A DNA stretch of 64,000 nt from Lasiosphaeris hirsuta (Eukaryota; Ascomycota; Sordariomycetes; Sordariales; Lasiosphaeriaceae). The stretch is taken from the NCBI GenBank assembly GCA_030549175.1, contig JAUKUA010000001.1, forward strand, positions 8,122,001-8,186,000. Direction: 5' to 3'. Below, piece by piece: positions 1 through 10,909 of this stretch. Every line of letters begins with the position of its first letter. Position 1 is the first letter of the stretch. Both the position numbers and the translations under genes were made by a program. The notes under the pieces were generated by a model, which saw only the letters and a program-made list of their open reading frames with translations, was not told the DNA's origin and made no database searches.

Positions 1-3000
1 CCAGCCGCCGGTGCGGATCGCGCTGACAGCAAACACCTGGTCCTGGGGCACGCTGCCGTTCATGCCCCAGACGGCGAGCGTCTCCTCGCGGCGGCGGCGC
101 TTGAGCCGCTCCCAGCCCATCTGGAAGCCCATGGTGACGTGCAGGCCGTCGCGGAAGTAGGCGTGCAGCTCATTGACGGGCAGCCACTCGGCACCGCGGC
201 CCATGAGGCCGAAGATGTTGCCGTCGGCGAGCAGCGCGGCCACGCCGGCGATACTCCCAGAAGTGATGCGGGGCAGGATGTTGGCGCGCGGCAGCGCCAG
301 CCAGCCAGCCGCGCTGAAGACCAGGGCCGCGGCCAGCAGGGCCTGCAGCACGCGGGTGGCGACGGGGTCCTGGACGACGCGGCGCGCGGCGCCGCTGTCG
401 AGCGAGTCGACCGTGATGCGCGCGGGGAAGGCGGCGACCGAGGCGTTGCCCATGATGGCGCCCTCGGTGTCGAGCGGGAAGAGGGCGGCCCCCCCGGCGC
501 CCGGGGTCGTCGGACGCCGGTTCCACATGTTGACAATCTGCGCGCGGATCAGCGTGTGCTGGCGGTCGATGGCCTCGGAGACAGAGCCGAGGGCGGGGGC
601 GGAGCCCAGGTCGGGCAGGGCGATGGCGAAGCGCGAGGAGACGAGCGAGGTGAAGAAGGGGTCGAGTAGGTGGGGCGTGGGGAGCTTGACCAGGTCGTCG
701 TAATCGAGATTGCCGTCGATGGCGATGGGGACGACGGTGAGCGTCGAATCGTCCCGGACTGGGGGGTTGGTCTCGTCGATATCGAGGTTGCCGCCAATGA
801 AGCGGACGTTGGTGTTGAGCTGCATCATGGTCTCGTTGCAGGTGAGGGCGAATACAGATTTTACCGTGGTGAGGTTGGTTCCTGCGTTTTGCAGCTGGCC
901 CCAGACCCAGATCCAGCGGGATATGGTGGAGTTGCCAATCGTAATAGGCTTGTAAGATCCGGCGCCGAAGAAGGGATTCGGGTCGGTGGCCGGTTCAGGA
1001 ACGCCATTGAGGCCGTCCAGTGTCAGTCCAGTGTTGATGACGATGCTGTTGTCCTGATTCACGCCTCCTTGACCAGGTATGGTCACTCGCAGGGGATTAC
1101 CAGTACCCGCAAGCGTGGGCGACACGGTGAGGTTTATTGCGAGCTCAGACTGCTGATATTTCTTGCACGTCAACACTGACCGAACAGCTGGGAGAGCCGC
1201 GGAGATGACGATGTCGTCGGGCAAGTCCCTCATATCCTCGGGGATACTCGCCAAACCTAGAGAAGGGAAAGCCAGTTCCTCAAATGTAAACTGGGGATAC
1301 GAAATATTTCCGTTGAGCACAAGCGAGGCGAGAACGGTGCCGTTTTGACAAGTGGTGCAAAAGCTAGAGTCCGGTACTCCGTTGCTCTGGGAGAAGAAGT
1401 CCTGGCTCAAAAGTTGGGCAGATGCCGTGACGGGCACCGTTGCGATCGTGAATAGCGACGCCGCAAAGATGGCAAACAGGGCCGAGACGAACGCGGCAAC
1501 GCTTGCGCCTCCAACAGCAAGATTGCGAGACTTGATAGCCTCGTAAAGAACGACCGGGAACGCCTTGTCGACAAGATTGAGACTGATAGTATGCTCAAAA
1601 GTTGCGCCGCGGCTCAACGCCAGGTACGGAGCCAAACTCCGTGTTGCAAAGCCGGCAGCGACAAAGTACATGGTAAGAAAGCCAAAGATCTGTGCCGGGA
1701 GAACGGTCTGCAGAAGGTGGCGGTACGGATTATCGTTGGCGTCATCAAAGCCGCCGTTCTTCTGGGAAAACTGCAGAGTAAGATCCAGCCCAATAATGAG
1801 ACCGATTGTGAGGAGCAGCGCTGTTAGACGCGAAATAGGGTGTAAAAGGATGGGATTCGGGAACTTGTCAGTGGGCTCGACGTAATCGGGGGTCGTCTCC
1901 GGCAGCCCTCGTGTGTTAAAAATCTTGAAATATCCAGAGCCTCGAGACTCGGCTCGCTCGTATGCCTCAACACCTGTGAAAAACTCGGTGCCCGACAGTC
2001 TTTCCTTTAGCATTGCCTCACTCCCTCCGCCCACGCCCCGGAGAGCCTGGAGCAGGCCGCGGCTGTTCGCGAAGAGGGCGGCGGTGTCCATTATGGTACC
2101 TGGATCTCGGGGTAGGAACCCCTTTTTCGGGACCAGAAGTAGCATTGCGATGGTGAGAAAGGTCGAGATGGCCAAGTGCACCACGATCGTCTGCGTCGGG
2201 AGGAGGACAACCATAAACCGCTCGCTAATGATGTCGGCGGTAGCAGCTGCGGGCGATGAGGCCTCTTGCATCAGAGACCGAGAAGCCAGCAGAGGGACGT
2301 ACTGCTGGAAGTAGGTTGTGACCAGCCCTTGGAGCGCATCCGGATCCAGGAGAGCTTCGGGTGTCGCCGGTGATCCGGTAGTCCTGAACTGAAAGTCGAG
2401 AGCCAGATACATGACGGCGTCGACATTGACGACACCAGGCTGATAGAACCACGGCGTGGTATCGGCAAAGGTATCAGCGAGCTCATTCTGGAACGACCCA
2501 AAGAACGCCTCAGCAATACCCCAAGCCCCGATGCTGCCCAAGGCCCGGTCCCGGCTGGACGCAGATGGGCTGATGTTCAATACGACATCATCCTTCTTCG
2601 AAACATCGACCTGGCTAATGCTATATGTTGGCTTGCAAAGCAGAGACGCCGACCTCGCAATAGTCCCATTTACAGGGACCATGCCCCCGGGCAGGGTGGC
2701 CGGCAGCGACCTAGCGTTGATGCTCTCGGTGCCAAACACGACCACCATGCGCTTGTCGTCCACGTTGCTCGAGTTTCCACAGCTGCCCTCGCCGAAGCGG
2801 GCAAAATAAAACGTCTGGTTCCCGGTCGCGCCGGCGGGACGGAAGAAGTCGCCGCTCGAGACGGGCATCGTGATGTTGCACCCGGCCGTCGAGAACGAGG
2901 TGCCAAACGTCTGCACCTCGGGGCTGTATTCGACGCCCTCGAGCCCCAACCGGGCCACCTCGCATTCCAGGCCGGCCGACAGCCCGTCCACCGTGGCATT

Positions 3001-3945
3001 CACCACGCTGCCCGCCGGCACATCATGCGAGAAACACTGGTACGCGAAGCGCGCCGACACGCCGTCGGGGAACAGCACATCGTCCTGCTGCAGCCCGACC
3101 ATGGTATAGAAGGCCAACGCTCCCGGGTTAGCCAGGCTCGTCGCGTTGTCGACGAACGCCGTCTCGAGCGTAACCGACGTGCTTTGTCCCGACAGGGTCA
3201 GCAAGCTTTGCGCCATCAGCGCCGTCGACAAGAGCACCGATACCTTTAGCATCATCGACACAATCGTGGCAAAGGCGACGACGAAATCTTTATTCTTAAC
3301 CGCCTGCAGTACCGACCACGGCTGCGTCATGGCGACGTAGTCGAGCAACAGCGTCTTCTCAGCGGGAGCCGGGCCCTTGGAAAGTCGAAGCCACGGGGCC
3401 GTAAACTTTGCCTGGTACTCGACGCGATTCCACAGCGCGGTGATCAGCGTCAGCAAGGCGACGGGCGCAAACCTCCAGAGGTACTGCCCGGCCTGCGCCA
3501 TGGCGCCGAGGCCTTGATTCCTGTCCGAGTAGCCGTAAAGGGCCTCGAGGCCAACTGTGAGTCCCGCAAAGACAATGGCAAAGGAGGCGAGGATCTTGCG
3601 CTGGAGATAAAAGGGGCGCCATGACATAGGGACGTCGAGTAGGTCTGGCGGCTTCTCTCCCCCGAGCTCCAGCTGTTTTATCGTGGGCATGGCGCCATTG
3701 CTCCACTGGCTGGTTGGGGACTGGTTTCCCAACTTCTGTGAGGCCGAGTTGGATGGACTTAAAGAGGCCGACGAGGTGCTCGACGAGGTGCTGTGGAGCG
3801 GCAGAGGCGGGGTCTGGCGTGGAACACTGAACGACGCCATCGACCCGGTATATGGACGGTCCGTCCGGAGTCGCGGTGGTGCTCGACCGGCATCGCGATT
3901 CCGTTGTGTATTCTTTCCGAGCTGTGCATACTCCTGGTATGACAT
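1..3945 (-). CDS. DUF3433-domain multi-pass membrane protein (3' end outside window)
   Basis: The reverse frame is open without a stop from the ATG at 3943-3945 to the window edge, giving 1,315 codons with the C-terminus missing. An in-frame TAG lies just upstream of this ATG. The proline- and serine-rich N-tail (about 105 residues) is followed by the hallmark WRPFYLQRK and a hydrophobic helix pair. A second, similar block (HPISRLTALLLTIGLIIGL, near residue 700) marks the usual two-copy layout of fungal DUF3433 proteins. Between the copies lie long, probably extracytoplasmic stretches with many N-x-S/T sites. Further hydrophobic segments occur near residues 910 and 1,250. The biochemical role of the family is unknown. 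The assignment rests on layout and remembered motifs. No intron is needed. Confidence 0.8.
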   Translation of the reverse strand, partial: MSYQEYAQLGKNTQRNRDAGRAPPRLRTDRPYTGSMASFSVPRQTPPLPLHSTSSSTSSASLSPSNSASQKLGNQSPTSQWSNGAMPTIKQLELGGEKPPDLLDVPMSWRPFYLQRKILASFAIVFAGLTVGLEALYGYSDRNQGLGAMAQAGQYLWRFAPVALLTLITALWNRVEYQAKFTAPWLRLSKGPAPAEKTLLLDYVAMTQPWSVLQAVKNKDFVVAFATIVSMMLKVSVLLSTALMAQSLLTLSGQSTSVTLETAFVDNATSLANPGALAFYTMVGLQQDDVLFPDGVSARFAYQCFSHDVPAGSVVNATVDGLSAGLECEVARLGLEGVEYSPEVQTFGTSFSTAGCNITMPVSSGDFFRPAGATGNQTFYFARFGEGSCGNSSNVDDKRMVVVFGTESINARSLPATLPGGMVPVNGTIARSASLLCKPTYSISQVDVSKKDDVVLNISPSASSRDRALGSIGAWGIAEAFFGSFQNELADTFADTTPWFYQPGVVNVDAVMYLALDFQFRTTGSPATPEALLDPDALQGLVTTYFQQYVPLLASRSLMQEASSPAAATADIISERFMVVLLPTQTIVVHLAISTFLTIAMLLLVPKKGFLPRDPGTIMDTAALFANSRGLLQALRGVGGGSEAMLKERLSGTEFFTGVEAYERAESRGSGYFKIFNTRGLPETTPDYVEPTDKFPNPILLHPISRLTALLLTIGLIIGLDLTLQFSQKNGGFDDANDNPYRHLLQTVLPAQIFGFLTMYFVAAGFATRSLAPYLALSRGATFEHTISLNLVDKAFPVVLYEAIKSRNLAVGGASVAAFVSALFAIFAASLFTIATVPVTASAQLLSQDFFSQSNGVPDSSFCTTCQNGTVLASLVLNGNISYPQFTFEELAFPSLGLASIPEDMRDLPDDIVISAALPAVRSVLTCKKYQQSELAINLTVSPTLAGTGNPLRVTIPGQGGVNQDNSIVINTGLTLDGLNGVPEPATDPNPFFGAGSYKPITIGNSTISRWIWVWGQLQNAGTNLTTVKSVFALTCNETMMQLNTNVRFIGGNLDIDETNPPVRDDSTLTVVPIAIDGNLDYDDLVKLPTPHLLDPFFTSLVSSRFAIALPDLGSAPALGSVSEAIDRQHTLIRAQIVNMWNRRPTTPGAGGAALFPLDTEGAIMGNASVAAFPARITVDSLDSGAARRVVQDPVATRVLQALLAAALVFSAAGWLALPRANILPRITSGSIAGVAALLADGNIFGLMGRGAEWLPVNELHAYFRDGLHVTMGFQMGWERLKRRRREETLAVWGMNGSVPQDQVFAVSAIRTGGW

Positions 3946-5414
3946 GCTGGGAGGTGGTGCGCCGTCACGTCGCCGGTGCTATCGTAGAAAAAGGAATAAC
4001 TCTTGCAGGCGCTCGCATGCGTGCTCACTTTGAGCACGCTGACATGGCCGGTTTGTTTGCTGGTCAACGTGCCGTGATGGGAATGGACTCGGCCAACGGC
4101 TCAATCCTGATATGAGCGGCACAGAAAATGCCCCGGGAAATCACAAGAAGATCTGGGGAGAGAAATCGCAGGAGGGCAAAAAGTGGAGAGGAAGATTAGA
4201 CCCGGGAGATTCCAGTCTCCAGCGGAAAACAAGTCGCCTGGACTGAAGAGAAAGATGGGAAAGGGGAAGGGAAAGGGCCGTGCCTGCACATGAATGATCG
4301 TCGAAGATTGTCGGAGCAGACGAGAAGAAGGTCGGCGAAGGAGGGGTCGTCCCAAGTTTTGAAGTCGGGCTCTAGAGACATCGACTCCCAGTACATGTCC
4401 TCACTCCAAGGTGGCGTGCTGCCATCCGTAAGGCTGGGGACAGCAATCTGGGGCACATGTGTAGTGTAGGGTATGTAGGCTGGCACACCCCGGATCCCTC
4501 GCAGGGTGACATCCGTTTCACCCTTAAAGCTGCATCTGGAAATCGTCCATTAATGGGGCCTAGTCGGAGGACGGACACATGGCAGACACCGGCAGACGAT
4601 GTGGTTGGAAGACAAAATGTCGGTCGTGAGACCTTCGGCACTTGCCTATTGGTCAATTGCATTTAACCTAGACCCGGCCAGGGTCGTTGTCTGGATCGCG
4701 TCTCAGATCGCATCTTCAGGGGGGCCGTGCCATTAGAGGTGCATAGTGTCGGAACCGGCCGGTGTCGAGGGGGATCTGCTGTGGAGGTAATCGACATAGG
4801 AAGCCAGAATTGAACATGTAATGAAATTGAACTAGGAGGCGGAGGCAAACGTGCAAGAAAAAGAAAAAGAAAAATTAGAAAAATGCTGTTGACGAAAATA
4901 TCGTTGCCCTCAGCCGTCGTTGGCTGACACCCTTACAACAAAAGTTCAAGCTTTCCCAAGCCGTTCCTCGGTTTCCAGGGGTCAGGGGCCTTGACGGAGA
5001 CGAAGCAAGGTGCGCACTGCTTTCTGTCCAAGATTGATTGCATGAACCGCCTTGAAGCGAGCGCACCACCGTTTGGATTTCGCTGCGGGTGAGAACTCGA
5101 TGATCTTCCGTGGCTCGATAAATCGGGTGGCTGATACTGACCGACCGTCTCTGGGTGGTCCAAGAGCTCTCCGGCTATTCTCCTGACAGCGACTCGCTCC
5201 GGGTTTCTGGGTCATCTATCGCAAATGTGTTATGTTTGGTCGTGTTGAAACAAGTCTCGTCACCTGGCTCGCGACTTTGTTTGCATTGCGAAGGGAAACA
5301 ACACCAACCAGCATTAAACAGTAAATCTAGTTGCACTGCCGTCTATTTATGCTTACAACCTGTCACCCCCCTTGAAGCCGTCCGAATCCCAATCTCGTCA
5401 CGCAGAGTTGCCGA
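3946..5414. other. Intergenic, between DUF3433 gene and GlnRS 3' end
   Basis: I see no coherent coding frame. The left part is the promoter of the DUF3433 gene. A purine-rich stretch near 4125-4275 and an A-rich stretch near 4855-4885 are low-complexity. Confidence 0.5.
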
Positions 5415-7587
5415 TCAAGTGGCCTTCTTCACGTCCTCTTTGAGAGATACGATGCGATTGAGGATGATCTTGTCGTCTGTGCTGTCGGAATCCAAAGCCT
5501 GTTGTTATGTGTTAGCCATTTTCCCAGCTGCGATGCGTAGATTTCATGCGACTCACAAAGTACGCGACCCTCAGGCCCTGGAATCTCACCGACTCCGGCC
5601 CCCCCTTTCCAAGCTTATCCTCGCCAGCCGCCTCGGGCCAAGGAGCCCGTCGCTTGACTTCATCAATGCCAGACTCGATCAAGGCATTGGGGTAAACGAC
5701 CTCGCTTTCGGGGTTGATGTCATTGAGATACCCGCCCTCTGCGGAAGCAGGGTTATCTGACAAAAACAGCGAGTTGTAGAGGCGCACTTCAGCATTCCGG
5801 CCATCGGTGCCAACCCACTGGATATAGGTCTTGGGCTTCTTGGTTTCACGGTCGAAGACGGCACGAATCTCGGTAATCTTGCCAGTTGTCTCATCCTTCG
5901 TAAAGCTGGTGGCCTTGATGGGGAAAGGCGCGTAGAGGAGGCCCACCGTCTTGCCGGGCGCCAGCCGGAAGTAGTCCTTGCTGTCGACTTCGCGGAAGTC
6001 CGACCGATCAATGTAGACCGTCTTCGTGAATTTGATCTTGTGCGATCCCATCTCGGTGTTCTTTGTCGAAAAGGGGATATCGAGCTCCGCCCCGTCCAAC
6101 TCGCCGGCGTCCTCGATGATGACAGGGACGGGGTCGAGGACAAGCATCAGCCTGGGCACAGTACGCTCGAGATAACGACGGATGGTCTGCTCAAAACGAG
6201 AGGCCTGGATGATGCTGTTTGTGGTCGTAACGCCGAGCTCATTGACAAACTCCAGGATGGCGCCGGGAGGAACACCCCTTCTCTTCACACCAATGAGGGT
6301 AAACAATCTGGGATCGTCCCAGCCTCGAACAATCTTCTTCTCAACAAGTTCTTTGAGCTTGCGCTTTGACAGGATTCCGCCAGATATGCTGAGACGCCCA
6401 TACCTAGTCGACGAGTTAGACGTCGCACACCGGAAACAGGAAAAGGGGGTACCTACTCGCGCTGAATGGGCTGCCACTCAACCAGCTGACCATTGAGCCA
6501 TTCGTAGGATTCTCTCGACAAATAGAACTCCGTTGTGCAAAGGGAATGAGTGATGCCCTCAAAAGAATCGCACAGGCAGTGAGTGAAGTCGTATGTGGGA
6601 TAGATCTTCCACTCGTCGCCTGTCCTGTGATGGGGCTTGTCAAGCACCCGATATGCGGCGAGATCCCAGTTCTGGGGATTTCCCGACGTTATCTGGGGCG
6701 GTCAGCAAAAGGAGACACATGTTTGGCTGTGGCGTGTGATTGAGATACGTACGTCCTGCTTCATGCGTAGAAATGCCTCCCGGGGGCGGTAGGCACCGTC
6801 TCTCATTCGCCGGAACTCGCGAAGGTTGTGCTCAACAGTTTGCTCAGCGTGCTTGCACCGATATCGGGGGGTGGCCCCCTTCTCGCCTCCACGCTGGAGC
6901 TTGATCTCTTCGTCACCGCAATGGCAAACGTAGGCCTTTTCGAGGGTAATCAACTTCTCAGCCATCTCGTACAGCTTGCCAAAGTTATCGCTGGAGTACG
7001 TAATCTTATGGGGCTCGAATCCGAGCCAGCGTACCATGTCTTCGATGGCGGTGAAATAGATCTCCTCCTCCGCTTCGGGGTTCGTATCGTCGAATCTCAG
7101 TATGCTAGAAGCGTGTTAGCAGGGCAACCAGAAAAAAACCTCGGGATCATGCGCTTGGGACTAACCAGTGGCCGCCGTGGTACTTGGCGAAGCCAAAGTT
7201 GACAGCAATCGCCTTGGAATGGCCAATGTGCAGGAAGCCATTGGGCTCAGGAGGGAAACGCGACATGACAGGCTTGACTGGGCGCTCGTTGTAGACGTCG
7301 TTGAGAAAGCCCTGCTTGAACATGGCTTCCGGATCCAACGGCGTGTCCTCCGTCTTGGCCGGCTTCTTAGGCGCCGCCTCAGCACTCGCGCCCGCAGGCT
7401 TGTCCTTGTTGGCGGCCTTCTTTGCCCTCTTGGCCAAAATCTTCTTCAGCTCGCCCTTGGAGTACCATTTCTGGGTCTCTTCATCGAACTGAAGTTTGGG
7501 GGCATTGTCGACTTTGTCGGCAGGTGCTGCGTCGAGCTTGAGGTTGGCAGCAGCGTCAGTGACGGCATCGGTGACCGTGTCCGCCAT
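5415..7587 (-). CDS. GLN4: Glutaminyl-tRNA synthetase, cytosolic
   Basis: Charges tRNA-Gln with glutamine (class I aminoacyl-tRNA synthetase). Five exons fit the frame exactly: 7587-7166, 7104-6753, 6692-6457, 6403-5557 and 5498-5415, totalling 647 codons. Introns are 58-61 nt with GT-AG ends. The catalytic start [18 protein letters not shown] carries the HIGH motif near residue 120. [13 protein letters not shown] follows across intron 1, and the KMSKS-like loop is [10 protein letters not shown] near residue 350. The C-terminal half is the beta-barrel anticodon-binding part. The PEPNG form and overall pattern favour GlnRS over GluRS. The N-terminal extension (about 105 residues, rich in Ala/Lys) is much shorter than the appended domain of yeast Gln4. 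The ATG at 7587 is the only suitable start. Confidence 0.93.
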
Positions 7588-8574
7588 GGTGGCGATCGAT
7601 ATGATTGCGACGTGGGTTTTGGGGGTGCTGCTTCAGGCTTGCGGTTAGGTTTTTCGTTTGTTGTTTGGTCGCAGTAAGATGTTGGGGGGTCGTGAGGGTC
7701 GCGTGTGCCCAACTTATCTCTGTCGCGAGAGAGGCCGATGAGTCAATGCTGGTCGAGTTTCGGGCAAATTTGGCGGTAGAGGGGTACAAAGCGTCGCTTG
7801 GAGGGGCAGAAGCAAATGGACGCGCGACAGGGATTGGTTTCAGATTAGCGATAAGATAAGAACTGTTACAACGGCTTGGCGGAAAGCTTCAGCCATCTTT
7901 TATTCCCCGCTAAGGGCGCGAAACCGGCGCGCTCTTGCCTCTCAACACAAAAGATTTCTCTTTTTTCACTGGCAGAGACTTTCTGCGTTGTCTGGCCACT
8001 TTCTGCCTTGTCTGTCCTCTCAATTGGAAACATCCAGGTCTCGGTATCGGTAGTTTCTTGGCAATTTTCGGCATCAATGGCCGATTTAGTGTCAAGTATG
8101 TATTTTCTACTGCCAACATTCCGCTCCTGCTCCCGTGATCCCATGGTGATGTGAAGCTACCTTAAAGTTGCAGTCGCGATTGACCCCGCCATTGACAGCG
8201 GGGGGCTCCCCTGCGCTGCCCAACCTACCTCACCTAGCTCCTGCAACACCCCGCTTTTGTCACCCATGGTAGGTATGCGCCCATCCAACGGGCCGTTCCT
8301 TTCTCACAGCCTTGCTTCCATCCCATGATGCCTCGATGCTCCACCCTATTTTTAGGATTTCTTTGGCAACACCACCGAGCCGAGGAAGTGCCCCAAACGA
8401 CACGTATAAAAAGATATCTGGCTCTTGGCTCGTGAAATTGATCTCTTCCCACAGAACCACAGCTCTCTTTCTCATCCAAGAACTACCTGAAGAAGAACAC
8501 CGCACGAGAGCCCAGCCTTCTCAACTCCCTGTTTGACAGTGCATGCTCCTCAAGCTACCATCACTCCAGCCAAG
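7588..8574. other. Divergent promoter region between GlnRS and macro-domain gene
   Basis: Non-coding as far as I can see. Both flanking genes are transcribed outward. Pyrimidine-rich stretches lie upstream of each ATG. A TATA-like box precedes the macro-domain gene. Confidence 0.5.
8405..8413 (+). promoter_or_regulatory. TATA-like box of macro-domain gene
   Basis: TATAAAAAG about 165 nt upstream of the ATG at 8575. Position and sequence fit a TATA element with a long leader. This is inference only. Confidence 0.4.
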
Positions 8575-9228
8575 ATGGCCACTGTCAACGCCTCCCAGAT
8601 CCCCACCCTCACGCAGCTCTATAGGTCGGGCCAGCTCAAGCCGGCCCCGGCCGGCAGATTCCCGATCCCGACATCACTCGGACCCAAAACCGTCCCCACT
8701 CCGTCCCAATCCCTCAACGACCGCATGGCGCTGTACCGCGGCGACATCACGAAGCTGAGCGTCGACGCCATCGTCAACGCGGCGAACACGGCGCTGCAGG
8801 GCGGCGGTGGCGTCGACGGCGCGATCCACCGGGCCGCCGGGCCCCGCCTCCTGGATGCCTGCCTCGCGCTCAACGGGTGCCCCACGGGCGACGCCAAGAT
8901 CACGCACGCCTACGAGCTGCCCTGCAAGCACGTCATCCACACCGTCGGCCCCATCTACTCGCCCCTTCGGCACGACACCTGCGAGGACCTGCTCGTGAGC
9001 GCCTACAAGAAGAGCCTGGAGACCGCGGTCCTCAACGGCTGCGAGACGGTCGCCTTCAGCTGCCTCAGCACCGGCGTCTACGGCTACCCGAGTCAGGATG
9101 CGGCGGCCGCGGCGCTGAGTGCCATCCGCAAGTTTATGGAGATGGATACTGAGGAGAAAATCAAGCGGGTTATCATTGTCACGTTTGTCAGCAAGGACGT
9201 GGATGCGTACAATGAGGCGCTTCCGTAG
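8575..9228 (+). CDS. Macro-domain ADP-ribose hydrolase (MacroD/YmdB type)
   Basis: Single-exon gene of 217 residues. The ATG at 8575 sits in a good context (CAAGATGGCC); the upstream in-frame sequence has only non-ATG codons. After about 50 low-complexity residues the macro fold begins with ALYRGDITKLSVDAIVNAAN. The glycine-rich GGGGVDGAIHRAAGP loop follows, then HVIHTVGPIY, and then the second phosphate loop STGVYGYPSQDAA. These are the hallmarks of MacroD-like enzymes that remove mono-ADP-ribose from proteins or deacetylate O-acetyl-ADP-ribose. There is no signal peptide or extra domain, so it is probably cytosolic or nuclear. The specific substrate cannot be read from sequence. Confidence 0.9.
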   Translation: MATVNASQIPTLTQLYRSGQLKPAPAGRFPIPTSLGPKTVPTPSQSLNDRMALYRGDITKLSVDAIVNAANTALQGGGGVDGAIHRAAGPRLLDACLALNGCPTGDAKITHAYELPCKHVIHTVGPIYSPLRHDTCEDLLVSAYKKSLETAVLNGCETVAFSCLSTGVYGYPSQDAAAAALSAIRKFMEMDTEEKIKRVIIVTFVSKDVDAYNEALP

Positions 9229-9725
9229 GTCACAATTCCCTTCAGCATCTACTCCGTTTGCTGACAGGTTCTCACAGGCTATCCTTCCCACCCGTCCTCG
9301 ATGCTTCCCGCCTGCCCTCAATGCTTAACGTATAGTCCCCAGTACAGACAAATAAACATAGAGGTTAAGCTCAATGCCAAAGATGTATGCCAAAGCTTTG
9401 ATAGGAACGATGAGTCTCTTCTACCCCGTGATGGCGTGCGAAAATGGGAAACATTGCCCTTCAAACACTATGCTTCAGCGCTTGTTTAGTTCATTAGTGT
9501 ACAGCTTTAAAGATATGAATAAGGGAAAAGAGGACCTTGGAGCCTCACAGTGACCTCTTCTATATCTTCGAATGTCACACACTGACAAACAAGGGTTGGC
9601 GTGTATGTATATCCGACCTGAAACGCCTGAATAACCAAAAAAAAAAAAAAAAAAAAAAAAACATACAGTAATGTGTAAGTAACTCCACAGTCAAAAGCCA
9701 GCCCTACCATGGTTGATCAAGCATA
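9229..9725. other. 3' flank of macro gene with 25-nt poly(A) run
   Basis: No coding signal. An uninterrupted A25 run occupies 9637-9661. Both neighbouring genes end here (convergent). Confidence 0.5.
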
Positions 9726-10909
9726 CTAATACTCCATTTCATCATCTGAATACGCCTCCTCCTCTCCCTGCTCCTCTCTTTCCTCCTCCTCCTCCTCCTC
9801 CTCCTCTTCCTCCTCCTCCCACCCTTGCTTCTGAGCCCCACTTCCAGAGGCCCACATGCCCGTCAGCCCGGGCCCGGGACCACTTGACCCCTTGGCCGTT
9901 CCAGAGGCCCCATTCAGGCCCGTCAGCCCAGGCCCGGGTTCGGGACTCCTTGAACTTGAATCCTCGGCTACCGCCCAGATCGGCGGGCCCGCCTTCTGCC
10001 TCTGGAGCCTGCTCAGCTCCTCGTGTGTCAGCCCCTGGAGGTACGCCTCCGCGCCAAACATGGCCTCCAACACGTCGGTCTGCCATCCCTGCCGGCGTAT
10101 CTCGTCATTCACGGCCGCGGCGCTCACGCTGTAGGCCGCGGGCCCGAACGGATCCTTCGCCGCCGCCGGTGTCGGGGACGGCTCGGGCACCGATAAGACA
10201 GGCGTCGGGCTGCGTTTGCGTTTTTGCATCTTGGACGGGCTCGGGCTGGCGTCGGGGGGGCTCGCGGCTTCGTAGACTGCGTATTGGCTGAACCCGCGCT
10301 TGGCAGGGGCCGGGTCCAGGACGGGGGCCGAGGTTGTTGTGGCGGTCTGGGGCTTCGCGATGCGCGGGCCGGCGAAGGTGAGTGGGCTTGGGACGACCGA
10401 GGGAATTGTGGCAGTCTGGGAGTCGGGGCGGGGACCGGGTGGTGGGGTGGGTATTGATTCTGGGAAAGATTGTTAGTGCCTGGAGTGGATGGTGGAAAGA
10501 GGGGAGGGGGGGAGAGGCTACTTGGTGTGTCGGGCAGAGGGTCTAGACCGAGCTGTGCGGCCCAGGGATGTTTGATCTGGAAGTTAGGGAGCGGTACTAG
10601 CGTTACTGAACGCGGTACTCGCGGTACTGAGCCGGGGATGGCAGGCGGGGGCGAGCCCCTGTCGCCCCTGCCCCTCCGGCGTGGTCTGGTGCGGACCTTG
10701 GGCCCCCAGACCTTATCAGCCACCTCATCTTCGGTGATGCCAGTAGTTGGACGGAAGCGCTTTCCTCGCAGTAGTTCAAGGGCCTTATCTACGACGGAAC
10801 GGACGTCCTTGGGCATGAGCTGGACTTCCCGGAGGGCCAGCTTTTCCAAGATTTCGGATCTCGTCTTGCGGAAATTACCCGAGGGGATAGACTTGAAGGA
10901 CCAGGAGGC
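9726..10909 (-). pseudogene. Detached C-terminal part of the zincin-like gene (acidic tail)
   Basis: Directly after the TAA at 10910-10912 the same frame stays open and reads like protein (SIPSGNFRKTRSEILEKLA, then RGKRFRPTTGITEDEVADK). There is no ATG near the beginning. A 62-nt intron at 10460-10521 (GTAGCC...CCCAG) joins it in frame to a second exon. That exon runs through a proline/serine-rich linker and a conserved-looking stretch (NDEIRRQGWQTDVLEAMFGA), then a run of about 15 glutamates, and stops at 9726-9728. The absence of a start, the zero spacing and the shared frame say this was the C-terminus of the upstream gene. Alternative: a separate gene with an unseen first exon. Confidence 0.5.
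9778..9819 (-). repeat. GAG-codon run encoding poly-glutamate
   Basis: CTC/CCT-rich low-complexity stretch on the plus strand. It encodes about 15 consecutive Glu residues in the tail of the damaged zincin-like gene. Confidence 0.7.

Noticed and set aside
8533..8535. Upstream in-frame TTG as the start of the macro-domain protein
   Set aside because: Fungal nuclear genes start at ATG. The ATG at 8575 has good context.
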